This document shows positions 44,054 through 55,289 of a DNA stretch of 64,000 nt, piece after piece. This stretch comes from Berberis thunbergii (taxonomy: Eukaryota; Streptophyta; Magnoliopsida; Ranunculales; Berberidaceae). A program made the translations under genes and the position numbers. A model generated the notes under the pieces. That model worked only from the letters and a program-made list of their open reading frames with translations, made no database searches and was not told where the DNA came from. The stretch's first letter is position 1; every line of letters begins with the position of its first letter. Where the stretch lies: contig QNQO01000449.1 of assembly GCA_003290165.1 (NCBI GenBank), forward strand, positions 558,001 through 622,000, read 5' to 3'.

Positions 44054-45869
44054 AACTAGTTGTTTCAATCGGAACAGAGTCAACACCAGTAACCTTGAAC
44101 CTCTATGAACGTGCAATTCTTTCCTATCGATGAGGAGAAATTCTTGTTGTAACCGTCGATGAGTGATAAGCATATAAATGAGACATTTCGTGCCCCGAAA
44201 TATACAATTGTTAAGTTCAATTATCCAATAAAAATTATCTCATTAAATGTACTTTGTGTATTCTATAGAAATCCAAACATTAATCTCAAATCATATACAA
44301 AGTGGCACAATATGGCTAAATTGAACAACTAGAAATCCCATTAGAAGTTCACATATATATTGTCATAGACAAAATATTTTCAAGCCCAATACCCATGAAG
44401 TCAAGCCTACAAAGCACCACCATCTATGGATCTGGGGGAATCAACATGAAGATTTGGACATCTACATGGCCAACTTTATCATAGCAAAAAAAAATATCTA
44501 TAAACTCCAAAAGTGTCAAGTCAAAATCCACTATCCATTCTCACCTTTTTACCCATAGCTTTATTTGCATAATTCACATCCAAGTCACTTTTCTTTATTT
44601 TACTCCATCACTTACCCTTTTCCATACTTTACTCCCCCTTTCACGTGCACATTTTGCTATTCTCATTTATAAACAACTCCCCATAAGTTCATCAAGACAT
44701 GTGCTCAAAATATAAACCACCACATTATCCCTACCATCTTCACATTATCCATATAATAGTCTTACCTTTTTCACCTATAAATACCCCATGCTTGGAGCTC
44801 ATAAAACACACTTGAAACATAATGGAGAAAATATTCTAAAGAAATTTTGTAGAGTTTTTGAGACTTTAGATTTGTTTTAGGCCTAAGGTCTACCATGAGT
44901 GGTAAGCCCACGTTAGGGTGTGGTGAAGCCCATGGGATGATGACCCCATGTGCCTTTCTTAAGTTGTTGTTCTTCTATTTCTTAAGTAATTTGAGAATCA
45001 TTTTGTAGTTAGATCGTGTTAGTACTTGGTTTTCAATGTTTCTATGAAGCATTTAGACGAGTCGTGTTTCAATTTTGGATACATCTCATGCTATATGTTT
45101 CTACATTTAAATTCTAGAGTGAATATGTTTTTTTTTCATATGTTCTCAACAAGCCTACATTATTGTGATTATTCTAAGGCGTGAAATAAGTGATTTGAAA
45201 GTTAAAACATCCATTGAATGAGAGGATACTAGTCACCTAAGGTGTTTAGCATGAAATAGAGTGAATATCTTAAGAGTAGTCTTTTGGATGCCACCAAAAT
45301 CATACTACTCATATTCAGGCAAATTATAAAGGGTTTTCTTTTAGTTTGGCCCTCATTACTTTATATATAATTGACTTTAACCCTCAATTTAAATTTTATA
45401 GAGTATAACCCTCATTTCCTAACAAATATGTTAGGTCAACGACATTGACTACTCAATATTGTTTTAATGACTAATTTACCCACCCTGAATGCATGTGCTT
45501 TGCATGTGAAAAATCAATAAAATTCACCAAAATGCATCCAATGGCTTAAATATTTTATGTTAATCTCAAGGTCATCCTCCTCCTACACAATAAAAGGGAT
45601 AAATAAACTTAAAATATTACCCATCTCTGAAAATAAAAGTGAGGCAGAATTGGCAGACTTACAAAGGAAGTCAATGACAAGCCGACCATCAATAGTCGAC
45701 ATGTTGATCTATTGAAGAAAGTCTAACCATGAGGGAGATTGACAATGCAACCTAGTCGACCTATTCAAATTGCCAAAATTGAAGATAATGGGGCTTGGTG
45801 CAAGCTAAGTGAGATGAGATAGGGAGTGTCAGTGAGATCAGTAGTAGAAATGTGAGCTTGTTGAATGCT
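44054..45869. other. Non-coding region with one promoter-like stretch
   Basis: I find no gene. A TATA-like CTATAAATACCCC at 44,775-44,787 follows a pyrimidine-rich upstream region and precedes a G-rich leader (GAGTGGTAAGCCCACG near 44,896). The arrangement resembles an LTR of an unclassified retrotransposon, and TGATAAGC at 44,164 could be its start, but no partner LTR is seen. The segment 45,330-45,480 has LINE-free AT-rich text. Confidence 0.4.
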
Positions 45870-45974
45870 AGTTGAAGAAGATGATGAGGTGGATGAAGAG
45901 TTGATGATGTTTTACTTGTTTCCATTTTTTATGGGGTCCGCTTACACGAATACAAGGGTGAAATATGGTTGCCC

Positions 45975-46667
45975 TTTCAAGGGATCTCATTGAACGATTA
46001 TTGATACTTGGTGTTGAGTGTGATACCGGCACCACTTCCTTTTTGCGTGGCTGACCCATCGCAGTGTAGGATCCAACCTTGTTCGTCTGGTCTTTGCTAT
46101 GAGTTGTTCGACTCATGTTCCCCAACATTAGTAAATTCGGCGATTTAGTCTGCTAATCTTAGGCTTTGATGGTCGTTATTGGAGCGTAGTTGATATCAAA
46201 TTGCCCCAGTTCCACCAACCATTTAACCATCATGCCTGATAATTTTGGCTTGTGTAGTACTGTCTATAGTGGGTGCTTGGTAAGAACTGTGATAAAGTAG
46301 GCCTAAAATAGGGCCTCAGCATCTTGGAAGAAATGACCAATGCTAAAGCTTGCTTTTCTAGATCTGGATAATTTGTTTCGGCTTCCACGAAGGTTTTGTT
46401 GGCGTAGTACACTAGTCTCTGTATCCCCTTATCATTTCGTAAAAAAGCTAAATTGACAGCTTGATCCGAGATGGCTAGATACAAATAAAGTGTCTCTCCC
46501 GGGGTTGGTTTCGAGAGTAGCTCAATACTTTCCATGTATGAATTTAGGTTCTGGAAGGCCTGCTTGCACTCTTCATCCCAGGTGAAGGCCTTGCTTCCTC
46601 TGAGAATCTTGAAGAAAGGGAGGCACTTGTCTAATGACTTGGAGATAAAATTATTAAGTGTTGTCAC
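45975..46667 (-). pseudogene. Tat gypsy RNase H plus second (archaeal-type) RNase H
   Basis: The frame at 46,667-46,230 reads LNNFISKSLDKCLPFFKIL, FTWDEECKQAFQNL, GETLYLYLAIS and VYYANKTFVEAETNYPDLEK. It then shifts frame and continues with HKPKLSGMMVKWLVELGQFDINY (about 46,250-46,180). The text WILHCDGSATQKGSGAG at about 46,070-46,020, in yet another frame, is the start of the additional RNase H typical of Tat elements. Confidence 0.85.
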
Positions 46668-46839
46668 CCTCTCAGTTAGGTTCTGAGCTTCCCTGGATCT
46701 GCTTTGGATATGTTTCTATTCCTTTCTAGTTCACTATGTAACCTAGGAACTTGCCCGATTCGACCCAAACGTGCATCTTTGTGGGTTAAGCTTCATATGT
46801 TACTTGTGGAGTTGGCCAAATGCTTCAGCAAGATTGAAT

Positions 46840-47321
46840 ATGTGATCTCGTCTATGGAAGCTCTTGACAAGCATGTCATCTAGATAGACCTCCATATTTT
46901 TCCAATTTGATTTTCGAACATCCAGTTCACTAGCCGTTGGTATGTTGCACCTGTGTTCTTGAGCTGAATAGTATCACCCAATAGCAGTATATTCCTCGTT
47001 TGGTTATGAAAGACGTTTTCTCTTGATCCGAGGGGGGTGCATCTGTATCTGGTTATATCCGGAATAGGCGTCCATGAAGCTTGGGAGGTTGTGTCCGGAT
47101 GTGGTATCTATAATTTAATCGATGCGGGCAAGCGGAAAGATGTCTTTCGGGCATGTCTTGTTCAAATCGGTGTAGTTTACGTAGACTCTCCACTTTTCAT
47201 TTTTCTTTTTAATCAGGGCAGTGTTTGCCAGCCAATCTGGGTACCGCGCCTCTTTGATCATGTCGGCATTAAGTAGCATATGCACTTCTTCATTTATGAT
47301 TTGGTTCTTCTCAAGGACCAA
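46840..47321 (-). pseudogene. Tat gypsy reverse transcriptase
   Basis: The minus-strand frame reads EEVHMLLNADMIKEARYPDW, LIKKKNEKWRVYVNYTDLNK and CPKDIFPLARID. The active site appears further on, in another frame, as MEVYLDDMLVKS (about 46,895-46,860), with the catalytic DD intact. Multiple frameshifts separate these blocks. Confidence 0.88.
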
Positions 47322-47749
47322 AGGTCTTTATTTCTGTCTGACCGATTTTCGTTCTGGGTCTACAATTAGTCAATGGGTGATTATGGAGGGGTTTATTCCA
47401 ACCATATCCCTCATCTTCTAGGCGAAGACGTCTTGATTCAGTCGTAGCATTGTTATCAGTTATTTCACAAATTCTTTGCTTAAGCATGGGCCTATCTGGA
47501 TTGCTCGGGTGTCACTAGGGCTATCCAGATACACAGTCACTGGTTCTTCTTTGGGTTAACCGACATTGGATCTTCCCCTCGGGCTGACAGGGGCCTCCTC
47601 ATCTGGGTGGGGAGAGTCCTTGCTCAACTATGGATCTAAGCTTAAGGGTGTGTCAGTCATGGTCTCGATCTGCCATTGACGGTTGTCGAGCCACTTCAGT
47701 GCTGCGTAGTGGCAGTCTCTGGTGGTCGACTGATTTCCTCATATTGTGC

Positions 47750-47900
47750 CTACTGTCTGATTGACAGAGTATTTGATGCACTGGTGTAAAGTGGAGACCG
47801 TCACCTCCATCTGGTAAAGCTAGGGCCTCCCCAAGATGATGTTGTAGGTGGACTACACATTGAGCACCATGAGCTCTTAAAGGATTATTATCTGGAGTCG
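47750..47900 (-). pseudogene. Tat gypsy protease remnant
   Basis: STYNIILGRP followed by a stop and MEVTVSTLHQCIKYSV is the C-terminal end of the gypsy protease, next to reverse transcriptase. The catalytic DTG/DSG segment upstream is not readable. Confidence 0.7.
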
Positions 47901-48427
47901 CGATTCTCCCACCACTACTGTTAATTTGATCCTCCCCATAGGATTGTACTTTTCCTCACTGATTCCAACCAGGGGATTTGTCGAGGGGCTTAGGTTGTCT
48001 TCCTTCAGTTGCAAGTTGCGGAACTTGTTCAGGATCAACTTCTAGTGTCTACTAAAGACCTCCTCACTTCCCAGTTTCCTATGAGGTCAATATTACTAGG
48101 GCATCATTATGCGGAGTGCGCACGCCATGGAGTTCCCTGTCTATGAAAGTTATGAGTAGGATCGGGCTCTAAGAATGAATGTGATGCATCCGTTGGTCCT
48201 CGTAAGCTGACTTGGTCAGTAGTTCGCTAAGCAACATTTTTGGGACTGGTTGGACTGTTCAGTTTGTGAGTTTACTAAGTGCAGGACATACACTTCATTG
48301 TATTACTCCTTGTTTTTCTCCTCTTTCTCGTCCCTAGGGACAAAGGGTTCTTCTCGGATTCTGCCTTTTTTTGCTGTTAGTTTCTCGTCTAGAACGATGT
48401 AGTTTTGTGCTTCCTTCTGCAGGTCTG

Positions 48428-48679
48428 TCATATTCGACGGGGGTCCAAAGTAAGGAAGTTATAAAACTTGCCATTCCTCAGACCTTCAGTAAAGGCTACA
48501 ACAACAGCTTCATCGCTACAGCTGTTGATGAGGCTCAACTCATTGTTGACGTGTGCGATGTATTCCTTCAACGTCTCATCAAAATTTGGCTTGAGGGATT
48601 TGAGTCTCTTCGTTGTTTGTATGATTTGTTGTATCTGGGCTGATAGTAGATCAACATTTGGGTTTGTTGCAGCTGCCAC
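48428..48679 (-). pseudogene. Tat gypsy gag fragment
   Basis: This is an 83-codon frame. The text KPNFDETLKEYIAHVNNELS, DEAVVVAFTEGLRNGKF is the middle of the retrotransposon gag (capsid-like) domain. It is close to the 5' LTR, as expected. Confidence 0.75.
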
Positions 48680-48852
48680 CGGTGCAGGGGTCTGAGGAGC
48701 TTTTCCCTTGGCGGTGGTGGAATGGGCGGCGCTTTATCAGTTTGAGTGTTCTAGGGTTCTACAGCATCTCCATTATTGTGAGACCTCGTTGTCACCATCT
48801 CTCTGATTCTCTGGAAAAGGTGGTGCTATTGCTTTTTTCGAGGAACTATGTC

Positions 48853-48875
48853 GTTCCCCACGGACGGTGCCAAAC
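48853..48875 (-). promoter_or_regulatory. Primer-binding region of the minus-strand Tat element
   Basis: On the minus strand, TTTGGCACCGTCCGTGGGGAA directly follows the LTR end ACATCA and is close to the TTTGGCGCCGTCTGTGGGGA-type motif found at this position in many plant gypsy elements. Confidence 0.6.
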
Positions 48876-49552
48876 TGATGTAGTCAATTCATGTTCTCCT
48901 TCCTTGTTGCTTACCTAGACTTGCATAAGTAGCACACGTGAGCCAACGACCACCGTGTGGCGGTTGATGACACTTCGATGCTTAAGTTAGATAAGGCTTA
49001 GAAGAGGCTTAAAGCTGTAAATTGGATTTTTGTAGCATACCTTAAGTTCATCAACCTTATCTCCCTTTTATAGTGTGAGAGTCCTTATTCAACTACGCCA
49101 TTTATGGTGTAGTTTAAGAAAAAGATCTTGCTGGAGATCATTTCCTTATTGGGAGTTGTCCATGTGGGATTATTTTCCTACATGACTCGTGCTCCCAGAT
49201 CTACGGGAGAGATTTCTCTTTCTGAATGTTGTCCATGCAAGGAAGTTTCTTTGCCCAACTTATACTCTAGTATTTGTTTCCTAGTCGGATCCAATGTGTT
49301 GCTGGCCTGTTAGTCTTAAGTAGATCTCTCAGATAATTGCCTTCGAGGTCTTACAAATATTGGGCCTGACCGCGTGACGACTTAATGTCTCATTGCAACT
49401 TGGTTCTGACTATCTAGATCCTTCCAATAATGGGCTTAGTGTTGTTTGGGCCTTGCTGGAATTAGCATGCAGTCGGGCCTGTTTTGTTCTGTTGACTAGA
49501 TTATCATGACAAGTGTACGATGCTAAGCAAATGAAGGTTTGGTGTATCATCA
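48876..49552 (-). repeat. 5' LTR of the minus-strand Tat element
   Basis: This is 677 bp, starting on the minus strand TGATGATACACCAAACC at 49,552 and ending CTACATCA at 48,876. The first bases match the LTR family at 51,017 and 63,921, so all four LTRs in the window belong to one superfamily. Confidence 0.8.
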
Positions 49553-50078
49553 ATAGTGTTCAAAATATGTGGATGAAATAATTCAGATCTAAGGATTTGT
49601 GTAACATTTATGAAATGAAACCCTAATTTCAAAACTTGGGTTTGCTGAAGCTTCCCCACATCAAATACCTTTAATCTACAATGAATAACATTTGAGGAAC
49701 TCCAATTTCACGGAAAGTTGTCAATACCTTTGCTCAAGCCAACAACTGTTTCCTCTTCCCAATGGATTCTTAACTGCTATTGGATATGTTACGTTATGAT
49801 TGTCCAAATTTGTTTCCAATATCAATGGTAAAAAGAGTATGTTTCTTGGCAAAATATTTTATAAATGACAAGCTAATTTTGAATCCATTTGCCTTGTGGA
49901 TCTTTTTAAATGAGAATATGGAAACTGAATTAGTTTACATTTTTTTTACTTGACAATTTTTCAGATTCAAATATTCTATTCCATTTTGTTTAAATGATTA
50001 AAACTATATCCTGTGAGTTAGACAGATGATCCATGTACGTGTGGATATAATAATGCAGAACTAAATATTTTATCAATG
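49553..50078. other. Non-coding AT-rich interval
   Basis: It has no recognisable genes or repeats. It separates the minus-strand Tat element from the SINE-like head. Confidence 0.55.
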
Positions 50079-50152
50079 TTGTATTAGCTGAGTTGGTAGA
50101 GGTGTTACTTAGTGAACTTTAAATCACGAGTTCAAACCTCGCTGGTAGCTTT
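50079..50152 (+). repeat. tRNA-derived SINE head (A and B boxes)
   Basis: TTAGCTGAGTTGGTAGAGG (50,083) matches a polymerase III A box, and GAGTTCAAACCTC (50,129) a B box, about 40 bases apart as in a tRNA. The flanks do not form a good acceptor stem, so this looks like a SINE head or tRNA pseudogene and not a working tRNA gene. A 3' tail was not found. Confidence 0.55.
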
Positions 50153-50189
50153 AATTATCAATTTATGGTTTTCCTGAACTTTGTGATCT

Positions 50190-50935
50190 TTGGCAGGTCC
50201 GTTAGTCCGAATAGAGATCAGTTCGTGGGTTCGCTAGATCGACTGGATGCTAGTCCGAAGGTCTGCTAACTCGAATAGAGACTAGTTCGTAAGTTTGCTA
50301 GCCCTACTAGAAGCTAGTCTAAATTGAGAACAAGTCCGCTAGCCTTACTGGAGGCTAGTTCACAAGTCTGCTAGCCTGAATAGAGACTAGTACTATAGTC
50401 CTACTAAAGGCAAGTCTGATTAAATATTGGTCCACAGGTCCTCAAGGCCAACTAGAGACTGGTCCGTAGGTCGACAGGATCAACTGGAAACTAGTCCGAC
50501 CAAAGAATGACCCAACAGGAGAAGGACAGACAAGAATCAAGTTCACAGATCCGACAAAAGACAAGTCCGACTTAAGACTAGTCACACTGAATTCATCTGA
50601 TTTGGACTTACGCAGTTTGATCATAATAACTTCGTCTGGTCCAAACTAAAGTAGTTGACTATGATGATTTGTTAGATGACTTCACCTAGTAACAGACTCA
50701 CGCAGTTTGATCATAATGACTCCATCTGGTCCAGACTCATGCAGCTGCCTACAATGATTTGTTAGATGACTTCACCTAGTAACATACATACGCAAAAGCT
50801 GACTACGATGAATCATCACACAGACAACATCTAGTTAGAACTCATGCAGTTCAATTCCAATGATTTCATCCAGTTCGAACTCTCGCAATCCGACCCCGAT
50901 GACTTGTTACACTAACTTCACAGTATGACTAGATA
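50190..50935 (+). repeat. Degenerate tandem repeats in the 3' untranslated region of a Tat element
   Basis: There are two blocks. The first (50,196-50,500) repeats a 35-45-bp unit built on GTCCG/CTAG with CTGCTAGCC and AATAGAGACTAGTTC. The second (50,560-50,930) repeats a unit with ACTCACGCAGTTTGATCATAATGACT and GATTTGTTAGATGACTTCACC. They lie just before the polypurine tract and LTR. Tat/Ogre elements are known for hypervariable tandem repeats at this place. Confidence 0.75.
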
Positions 50936-50999
50936 AAGCCATTATGCTGCTGCTTTTTCTCCCACAATTGACAAGTTAGTAGGCACGCAAGTGAACCAT

Positions 51000-51016
51000 T
51001 AACTAGGGGGAGTAGC
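51000..51016 (+). promoter_or_regulatory. Polypurine tract of plus-strand Tat element
   Basis: TAACTAGGGGGAGTAGC lies next to the LTR start TGATGATACATC, nearly the same as the tract at 15,200-15,215. Confidence 0.8.
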
Positions 51017-51588
51017 TGATGATACATCAAATTGTCACCCGATCGTGACCATACACATGGGGCAAACCATCATAACTAGATATAGTCATTACAAATAAAA
51101 TAAGTCATGACGGAAATCACTCCCCCAAGATTTCACCTCAATTAAGAGATTACTGTTACAAAGAATATAACTCACGGTGGGAATCACTCTCCCAAGGACA
51201 CATCTCAATTATGAAAGGACCGTTATGAAGAAATAATTCATGGTAGAAATAACTCCCCCAATAACACATCTTAATGATGGAGGAGACTGTTATTATAAAC
51301 GCCCTCTTTCATTGTGTTATTCGAGCTTAACTCATGCACATAGTTGAATGCACTCATTATATAAGGTAAAGGAAAATGTATGTGAAAGAGACAATTCCAT
51401 CAACTCATTGATCACACAATAAAATTTAATTGAACTATACTTTATCAACATTTGGTTTTCTCCCACAAATTAACTGACTTAATCATCAGAGTACATTCGG
51501 TCACCAATAAGGTGATATTTGGCTATCTGACCTTGTTTTGCAGGTCAGATCTCTAGGAGATCGAATTTTAACGCATCTGTGGCCATTT
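51017..51588 (+). repeat. 3' LTR of a plus-strand Tat element
   Basis: It starts TGATGATACATCAAATTGTCAC and ends at about ACGCATC (51,588). It matches the inverted LTR at 63,361-63,921 over its full length. It contains TATATAAGG near 51,358, the likely promoter, and TTTTGCAGGTCAGAT near its end. No coding part of this element is left except the repeats to its left. Confidence 0.85.
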
Positions 51589-52331
51589 GAAACTAGCTCG
51601 TGCCTTGATAGCAAGGCACGTTAACTGCTAGTTCTGTGGGCAAAGTGCAATAGTGATTTATTCTGAGGTGACCTTGTATTAGCTATTTATTATGGAGGCA
51701 AACGGCAAATAACCCAAAACAAAATATATACACATAGAACGCATTCACACACTACACCATTCTTTAACCTTTTTTAATTAAGATAATTAAAAAGTATAAA
51801 TAATTTTTTATGATGATTTTACTTATATATTTTTAGCTAAATCTCCTGAGATCTTAATTTGTATTTATTGATTTTTTTAATAAAATAAAAATACTAAATA
51901 TACGCATCTACCCCTAATTTGTTGTTTAAAGCAAAACAGTTTGTGGTGCCCCATCTTTGTTTTATTTTGTAGGTTATTTTGAATTTGGACTTGATTAGTT
52001 TGTGGCGGCCCCCATTTCAAAGCTAATTTGAGTCTAACCTTAAAATTGATGAAGGGAAATTGTGAAGTCAGCCACATTTAATTGAATTAATTCTCTTAAC
52101 TCATTCTATGGCTAAAACACCATCACTCCAACTTCCCCTCTAATGGCCAATTAAGTTTGAAAGACTTATGTTCCATGTGTCACAATCTCTCATTTAAAAA
52201 ATCCGATGATTGGGAGATGTTTTTAAGTTTGTCGTGGTGTATATATATATAATTTTTGCAATAAATTTAAATCCAAATAAGATAAAATGAAAAGAGCTAA
52301 ATCACACAACAAAATCCCCAATCAAAGTAAT
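51589..52331. other. Non-coding flank of hAT element 2
   Basis: It holds no gene. A TA run lies at about 52,240. The last 60 bases (AATCACACAACAAAATCCCC, then AATCAAAGTAATTGAAAGGG) recur, diverged, to the right of the hAT at 62,948-62,992. Confidence 0.55.
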
Positions 52332-52351
52332 TGAAAGGGTAGGGGTGGGCA

Positions 52352-53772
52352 AGAATCCCGCTATCGACCCCTTTGACCCGGACCTGTATGGTTCTGAATC
52401 GGTTGAAATCAAAACCAACCAATTTTTTTCAATTTTTATTCCGGTACCGAACCGAATGGAACCGGGACGGAACCGATTTTCTTAATTTTAGTCCCAAATT
52501 GTCCCAGTTACTAAAGCATCATCAAACCTTCCACACAGAAATTCCCCTTCTTCTTTCAATTGTCGTTCCCGCTCCCACTGCTTAAAATGAAGTTAACAAA
52601 ATCCAACTTCTTAAAGATATTATATCTAATAAATGTAAAGAGAAAAGAGAACCCAAGCCAATGCAAGCTAAGAGTACAATAAGTACTAGCTCTCTAGATT
52701 GAACTTATATTTAATTGGTGATGAATCAAATGAACAAAACCCTATAGTGATCAAGAAAGTAAACAAGCAGAGAACATGACTCGAGATCTGCAGTCCCATA
52801 CAGTGAAATAATTAAACATATAAAGAGATAATAACAAGAACAACATGGACAATAACAAAGAACAAGAGTGGTTGATGGATGAGAATTTCTACTGTTTCTT
52901 TAATCAATAATGATGTTTCTTTACAGTGGGGAGTCGTTTGTTTGGATGGAAGTTTGATGGTTTTCAAGAGGATGGATGGTGGTTTTAGTTTATTATCCCT
53001 TAGTCTTTCTTTCCCTCTCTTTGTTTAGAGTAAGTCTAGGCAGTCAGGGCAATCAGTTATTTTTTTGTCAGAGTTGAACTCTTTCACATTTTTATTCATT
53101 TTCTTTAAAACTCAACCCACAAACATCAATTATTGAAAGGGTATAAATGTAAAGTGCCCCAACCCTAACAAAAAAATGACTGATAGTCCTAACTCTCTAG
53201 AATTGGGGCTTTTGTTTATTATATGATTTTTATTATCTCTTACTCATATATATTTAGCTAGCTTGGTCATAGCTACTCATCACTCACATTCTCACACTAC
53301 AAAAATTATGGTTTTTCTTGCATGGGGTAGTGTGCACGTGAGAAGGTGGGGTGCATGTCATTTTCCTTCACCTGGACATTATCATCGGATGCTGAGAGCG
53401 TATGGGGAGAAATAAAGATAGAGTTTTAGTTTTTTAGAGTTTCACTTAAAAGCAGAGAGAGATAATGGCGTGTCACTTTTCAGTTGGTCTTTGAAATCGC
53501 AGATTCCCTTTCACCGTTGTCTTAACACAAAACTCCAAACACAGACACCTTTTTCTCTCTTGACTCGCTCGTCAAGCCCCAATCTTCACCCATTTGTCTT
53601 TATCTTCTTCACTAGATCAAATCCACTTTACACAAAAAGACAACAATTTTCTTTATCTCTTTGGTGGTTCACAATAAGAAGATGAAGAGTCTTCTTGTGA
53701 TACCCTTGTGTGGACGGACCTAAGGGGGAGGGTGAGGGAGAAACCCAAAGCCCATGAATCTCAAGAGCGTTG
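52352..53772. other. hAT 2 left interior
   Basis: The first 160 bases carry ACCGAACCGAATGGAACCGG-type subterminal repeats, with a matching AATCCGGTTTCG and GGAACGGAATTGAAACCGG at 62,790-62,880. The rest (to 53,772) has no recognisable gene; a Ser/Phe-rich frame at 53,470-53,685 looks random. Confidence 0.6.
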
Positions 53773-54202
53773 CACTACACCACAAGTGACTATTGATAGC
53801 GGTTCATTATAGCGTTTTTGCAATTAGTGCTATGAAAAACCTATTTTTAATTACATTTCAGTATTAAAATGCTACATAAAACAGAAGAGCAGGAGTTAAA
53901 AAAGAAACCACTCGATTCTCCTCAAAATTTTTAGAATACCTTTCATCTCTCTCACCAAACGCAAAAGAAAAAAAACACAGCTCCTCTCACTTTCCCCTTG
54001 TTGTTGCCCTATCCCTTGCCCCTTCCCCTCGTGCTTTCCCTCGCCCCCTAAAAGGGCTCCTCTCTGGGAAAAAGAGATTGAGGGAGAAAGAGAAATCGAG
54101 AGGACTAGGAGGAGCCTTCATCCACAAGAACATGACTCTGCAATCTTCATGGATTTGGAGGTTCATTGAAGATGACTTCGAGAAGCTTTGCTTTGGCCTG
54201 AG

Positions 54203-54475
54203 CTAAGATATCATGATATCTTCAACCGGCTTCGATTTTGCGTCTTTGGGGAAGATATTGAGCTGACGAATTAGCTTATCTACTTGAAAGATTGGAAGGT
54301 CGGAGGCGGTGGGAAGGCGGAGATCGTCATGAAGGATGGCGAGAGAAAATGCAGAGAGGAAGATGAGAAAGGCTATAAAGGTGAAACCCTTGAGGTAAAG
54401 CTCAATTTTTTTCTCTTTGATTTCGATTTTGGTTTTTGGTTTTTGGGGAAGGATGGTTTTCAAGTGGGATATCAA
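54203..54475 (-). pseudogene. Unidentified captured fragment: possible signal-anchor membrane protein N-terminus
   Basis: A minus-strand frame of 90 codons begins MISHLKTILPQKPKTKIE, has a lysine-rich stretch, then one hydrophobic segment (FTFIAFLIFLSAFSLAI, residues about 31-47) and a LRLPTASDLPIFQVDKLI tail. Basic residues before a single helix suggest a type II signal-anchor such as Golgi enzymes have. I do not recognise the family. It ends in a TGA and no further exon is evident. Confidence 0.4.
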
Positions 54476-54905
54476 CGCAAGGTGGATAGAGATCTAGCTC
54501 GTGTCGTCTAAACAATGTAACCCTCTTAAAGAAGCCTCATTATGAGCCAAGATCCAGCATAACCAGCAGCTCTATTCACCACAGTTGGTCCCTTCATCTC
54601 TCTATTACTCAGATCTAGCAGATATAAAGCATATCCATCAGAGATCCTTTTCTCAGAGGTAAATCGAGGAAGGTGTAAACATGTCAAGAGATTGAATCAA
54701 CAAGTTCTATATAAGAATCAACAAGTTTACTAAACAATTTCTAAAATTTAGGGAAGGTGGGGTTATGGAATTTTTGATGAAACAAGGTGGAGAAATGGGT
54801 ATGGTAGTATATGTAGAGATTGATTTTTTTTAATTGCTAGAAATTACTTGATACTTGTTTCTGTAGGCTAGGATACTTATTGAGGTTTGTTCTTTTTGTG
54901 ATTTT

Positions 54906-55000
54906 CAGTGTCCTGAGAACAAAAGGCAAGAAGTTAACTTGGAGAGGTTGATTGAATCCACTCGTCGTTTAAATCCGATAATTTCAGAATCCTACAAAGT
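54906..55000 (+). pseudogene. Exon-like captured block, unidentified
   Basis: TTTTCAG precedes and GTAGTTC follows a stop-free block of about 90 bases reading CPENKRQEVNLERLIESTRR then LNPIISESYK. The splice borders and charged, codon-like composition suggest a captured exon. I cannot name the donor. Confidence 0.4.
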
Positions 55001-55209
55001 AGTTCTTTCTTTGCATTTCTTATTTTGCTATATATGATTTAGATTGAAATAAATAGAGCCTCTAGTAGAATACATAAATAAAATGTTGTACAAGTACTTT
55101 CTAAATCATGTTGGACTGATTGAGAGGGTAAGCAAGATTCAAAGTTTCAGTTTAATTGAATCAAGAACAAAGTTCACAAGTTTGGAGTCGTGGATAGCTC
55201 ACATTTGAT

Positions 55210-55289
55210 ATGATTTACTCAATGTTGGAGGAGCTGGCTACTAGGATGAGAGAACTGGGTTATGTCCCTCAGAATTTTGTGTTTCATTG
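55210..55289 (+). pseudogene. Captured PPR-DYW protein fragment
   Basis: The short frame reads YSMLEELATRMRELGYVPQN then FVFH and a stop. This is like the E/E+ to DYW junction of plant PPR editing proteins (L-EL---M-E-GYVPDT--VLHD). Only about 25 residues are present, so the call is based on a short match. Confidence 0.5.

Larger units (their letters stand above)
45870..49552 (-). mobile_element. Truncated Tat-lineage Ty3/gypsy element on the minus strand
   Basis: On the minus strand the order is 5' LTR (49,552-48,876), primer-site leader, gag (48,679-48,428), protease (about 47,880-47,760), reverse transcriptase (47,321-46,850), RNase H (46,667-46,160) and a second, archaeal-type RNase H (about 46,080-45,980). 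Integrase and the 3' LTR are missing. Dual RNase H is a hallmark of the Tat lineage. Frame breaks are frequent. Confidence 0.85.

Noticed and set aside
50079..50152. Working tRNA gene
   Set aside because: The A and B boxes are good, but the acceptor arm does not pair and there is no clear anticodon arm, so a SINE head or pseudogene is more likely.
44046..52339. Host gene between the two nests
   Set aside because: All readable coding text here belongs to gypsy elements; no host protein domains were seen.
53297..53335. CACTACAAAAATTATGG and a nearby GGGTAGTG, like CACTA ends
   Set aside because: The two lie only 36 bases apart and there is no 3-bp duplication or subterminal array.
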